Shown here: one piece after another, positions 61,142-64,000 of the stretch
Position numbering within the stretch: the stretch's first letter is position 1
Layout of the letters: each line of letters starts with the position of its first letter
Source: Bugula neritina
Taxonomy: Eukaryota; Bryozoa; Gymnolaemata; Cheilostomatida; Bugulidae
DNA length: 64,000 bases
NCBI GenBank assembly: GCA_964035545.1
Contig: OZ037771.1
Coordinates: 10,485,408-10,549,407 of the forward strand
Direction of reading: 5' to 3'
Notes under the pieces: generated by a model
What the model was told of the DNA's origin: nothing
Databases searched by the model: none
What the model saw: only the letters and a program-made list of their open reading frames with translations
Position numbers and translations under genes: made by a program

Positions 61142-64000
61142 ATGGCTACAAGAGCACCTTCATCATTTGACTTCACTAACCCAAGTGGATGGGGTGAGTG
61201 GATACGAAGATATAGCAGATATCATAATGTGACAAAAATGTCAAAAGAAGCTGATGACTTACAAATAGACAGTCTATTATATACGATGGGAGAAGCAGCC
61301 GAGGACATTTTTATACAGCTACCACTCACAAATGATGACAGAAAGAAATATGATAAGGTAAAGGAAGCATTTGACACATATTTCAAACCTAGGACAAACA
61401 AGGCACATCACATTGTGCAGTTCAATGGAAGAACTCAGGAACCTAATGAAAACAATGAGGAGTATATCCGGGCACTATACTCTTTAGCACAACATTGCGA
61501 ATTTGGCAATGCGGTAAATGATAACATTAAATATAGATTGCTGACAGGGATGAAAGACAAGGCTCTGTCAATTGAGCTACAGCAACTGACAGAAGAGCAG
61601 TTAACGCTAGAAAACGTAACACAACGCATGAGAGCCAAAGAGATAATACAGAGAAACCTTGCGAATGCTGCACCAGAGCAACCAGCAGATGTAGATGTGA
61701 TAAGGAAAAAAGATCACTCAAACAATTTTCAGCCAAAAAAACATACAATGGATATTATTAACAACTGCCATAGCTGCGGATCTAGTCACAGAAGGAGACA
61801 CTGCCCAGCGTATGGAAAATCCTGTAACAAATGTGGTAAATTTAATCACTTTGCTAAGGTATGTAGATCTAAGGCTATAACGAAATCTACAACTAATGCT
61901 GTACAAGTACCAGATGCTACTACAGATGTCAATGAGGAACCATGCATGTTTAATGTAGGATTATGTAGCAATGTTAAGCTTAATGCATGCAATTCTTCAG
62001 TTTGGTTTGAAAATTTTGTTTTTGGTAAAACTAAGGTTGCCATGAAAGTTGATACAGGTGCACAAGTTAATGTTTTGACAAGAGATATTTTTGAAAATCT
62101 TGATGTAAGTAGGGAACTTAGAAAAGCTGGTACAAAGCTCACAGGCTACACTGGTCATGTTATTCCAGTAGATGGAGTCGTAGAACTGCCATTCAGTTTT
62201 AGGGGTAAAACCTACAAATCTGAGTTCTATGTAACCACCGCTAAAAACACACCTCTTTTGGGCTTGCCCACCATCAAGGAGCTTGGTCTAATAGGAATAG
62301 ATCAGGTAGAGCAAGTAGATACTGATAGCAGTAAGTTGATAGTTGAAGAATTCAAGGATGTTTTTGAGGGGTTTGGAAAATTAGACATAGAACACCACAT
62401 TACACTAAGACCTGAGGCTAAGCCAGTAGTATGTAATGTTAGACCTGTTCCCATAAATGTAAAACCAAAGCTAAAAGCAGAGCTTGATAGGCTTGAGAAA
62501 TTAGAAATTATTCAAAAATGCAACGAGCCTTCAGATTGGGTTTCACCCATTGTAGTAGCGGAAAAGCCTAACAACCAAATAAGGCTTTGCTTAGATCCTA
62601 GGCTGTTGAACAAAGAGATCATGAGAGAGCACTATAAGTTGCCTACAACTACAGAGATATACAGCAGGATAGGCCAGTCAAAATTCTTTAGTACTCTAGA
62701 TGCTACAAATGGTTTTCACCAGATACCACTTGATGTAGAAAGTTGTAAATTGACAACATTTATTACACCCTATGGGCGTTACAACTACAAACGACTGCCG
62801 TTCGGGTTAAATTCAAGTGCTGAGGTTTTTCATAAAACAATGTGTCAAAAACTAGGTGATATAGAGGGAATTGAAATCTATATTGATGATTTGCTAATCC
62901 ATGCACCTACTAAAGAGATTCATGACCGAAGGCTTAGGGAAGTTTTGTTGAGATGCCGTGAGATAAATCTGAAATTAAACCCTGAGAAGTGTGCTATAGG
63001 TAGACAAGTAGTTAACTTTCTAGGCCATGAAATTTCAGGTGATGGAATTTTGCCAAAAAGAAATAGGGCTAAAGCAATTCAGGAAATGCTGACTCCCACA
63101 TGCAAAAATGATGTTCAACGATTTCTTGGGTTTGTTAATTATATGGGAAAATTCTGCCCTGATTTGGCAAATGAAACACAACCATTGCGACAGCTGTTGA
63201 AAAAGAATACAACTTTTATTTGGGAAAAGGCACACAATAATGCATTTGTTAAAATTAAGCAACTTGTCTCAAATGCACCACTTTTGAAGCATTTTAATTC
63301 TGATGAAGAAATAACACTGCAAGTGGATGCTAGTTCATTTAGCTTGGGGGCAGTTTTAATGCAAAAAGGCCAACCAGTGGAATTTGCAGCCAAGTCATTA
63401 ACTGACACTCAGAAGCGCTATGCACAAATAGAAAAGGAATTGTTAGCAGTGTTGTTTGGCTGTAGGAAGTTTCATTATTATGTCTATGGAGGTAGCAAAT
63501 TTTTTGTGCAAACTGACCACAAGCCTTTACTAGGCATAGTGGAGAAAAACATAGAGGACACAAATCCTAGAATTAGGAGAATGCTGCTTGAGTTAATGTC
63601 CTACGATTTCAAATTAGTGTACAAGAAAGGTAATGAAATGTACATAGCTGATATGCTGAGTAGAGCATCATACCCTGGCATAGATACATCTGTAAATGTT
63701 GCTGAATTTGATCCTATGAACAAGTTGCCTGAAATGATATTTTGTTCTGACCAAGCTAAAGCAGAATACAAACAAGCAGTTTTGAGCGACAGAGAGCTAC
63801 AGGCACTCAAACTATTTGTAATTAATGGATGGCCGCCATATAGGAAATCGTGCAGCTTTGTTGGAAGAAAATATTGGCCATGGCGTAATGAAATTGGAAT
63901 TTGTGATGAATTTCTATTTGTTGGTTCAAAGCTGATGGTACCAATGCCAAAACAAACAGAAATTTTGCAAAAATTACATAAGTCACATCAAGGCATTGTG
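61142..64000 (+). CDS. Ty3/gypsy gag-pol, single open frame, cut by the window edge (953 codons visible)
   Basis: The frame opens with ATG at 61142 and has no stop up to the last base. Order: gag (residues about 1-205), two zinc knuckles at about 209-245 (the first spaced CX2CX3HX4C, the second CX2CX4HX4C), aspartic protease with VDTGAQVNVL (D304), reverse transcriptase with LDATNGFHQIPL and YIDDLL (Y580), RNase H with LQVDASSFSLGAVLMQ and QTDHKPLL, then the integrase zinc-binding start LHKSHQGI at the end. Fusion of gag and pol in one frame and the paired knuckles resemble Mag/K02A2.6-like elements; the clade is an inference. No frame damage is visible, so the copy is probably young. Confidence 0.95.
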   Translation, partial: MATRAPSSFDFTNPSGWGEWIRRYSRYHNVTKMSKEADDLQIDSLLYTMGEAAEDIFIQLPLTNDDRKKYDKVKEAFDTYFKPRTNKAHHIVQFNGRTQEPNENNEEYIRALYSLAQHCEFGNAVNDNIKYRLLTGMKDKALSIELQQLTEEQLTLENVTQRMRAKEIIQRNLANAAPEQPADVDVIRKKDHSNNFQPKKHTMDIINNCHSCGSSHRRRHCPAYGKSCNKCGKFNHFAKVCRSKAITKSTTNAVQVPDATTDVNEEPCMFNVGLCSNVKLNACNSSVWFENFVFGKTKVAMKVDTGAQVNVLTRDIFENLDVSRELRKAGTKLTGYTGHVIPVDGVVELPFSFRGKTYKSEFYVTTAKNTPLLGLPTIKELGLIGIDQVEQVDTDSSKLIVEEFKDVFEGFGKLDIEHHITLRPEAKPVVCNVRPVPINVKPKLKAELDRLEKLEIIQKCNEPSDWVSPIVVAEKPNNQIRLCLDPRLLNKEIMREHYKLPTTTEIYSRIGQSKFFSTLDATNGFHQIPLDVESCKLTTFITPYGRYNYKRLPFGLNSSAEVFHKTMCQKLGDIEGIEIYIDDLLIHAPTKEIHDRRLREVLLRCREINLKLNPEKCAIGRQVVNFLGHEISGDGILPKRNRAKAIQEMLTPTCKNDVQRFLGFVNYMGKFCPDLANETQPLRQLLKKNTTFIWEKAHNNAFVKIKQLVSNAPLLKHFNSDEEITLQVDASSFSLGAVLMQKGQPVEFAAKSLTDTQKRYAQIEKELLAVLFGCRKFHYYVYGGSKFFVQTDHKPLLGIVEKNIEDTNPRIRRMLLELMSYDFKLVYKKGNEMYIADMLSRASYPGIDTSVNVAEFDPMNKLPEMIFCSDQAKAEYKQAVLSDRELQALKLFVINGWPPYRKSCSFVGRKYWPWRNEIGICDEFLFVGSKLMVPMPKQTEILQKLHKSHQGIV

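Overview
The window is AT-rich metazoan nuclear DNA. Its genes are split by introns with ordinary GT..AG boundaries, it carries RTE-like and other LINE remnants, a tRNA-derived SINE, an ISL2EU/IS4EU-like DNA transposon and a Ty3/gypsy element, and many introns contain minisatellites. The gene content (cyclin G, cyclin I, the ciliary factor DNAAF3, a NEK kinase) fits a ciliated invertebrate, most likely a lophotrochozoan. No species can be named from the sequence. All gene models were built by hand from reading frames, splice-site dinucleotides and phase bookkeeping. Every model listed keeps its frame across all its junctions.

Layout: 1-960 holds a decayed LINE on the minus strand. 961-5.7 kb is gene-poor, with TAATAC-type simple repeats and one fold-back element. 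5.7-8.2 kb is a four-exon minus-strand gene of unknown function (gene B, 462 aa). 8.66-11.69 kb is one uninterrupted satellite array of about 137 copies of a 22-bp unit. 11.9-20.5 kb is a minus-strand gene of at least 18 exons (gene A, about 1,358 aa visible) that I do not recognise. It carries a SINE in an intron and a cluster of TACGCG motifs near its 5' side. 22.2-22.6 kb is an RTE LINE scrap. 23.95-27.83 kb is a DNA transposon with terminal inverted repeats of about 1.08 kb and a broken DDE transposase. 28.75-29.2 kb is a second fold-back element. 30.75-33.48 kb is a decayed RTE-like LINE.

The second half is richer in recognisable genes: DNAAF3 (plus, 34.7-36.8 kb), cyclin G (minus, 38.0-43.9 kb), cyclin I (plus, 47.7-53.2 kb), a short NEK-family kinase (plus, 54.2-60.0 kb), then a Ty3/gypsy element with an intact gag-pol reading frame that runs off the right edge (61.1-64.0 kb). 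The two cyclin genes are relatives arranged head to head, as their vertebrate counterparts CCNG2 and CCNI are, which suggests an ancestral pair.

The least expected items are the 22-bp satellite (its commonest unit versions contain a TGAGTCA bZIP site, it has higher-order structure, and it ends about 450 bp upstream of gene B), minisatellites in introns of four genes, often near splice sites, and two multi-exon genes that I could not assign to a family.
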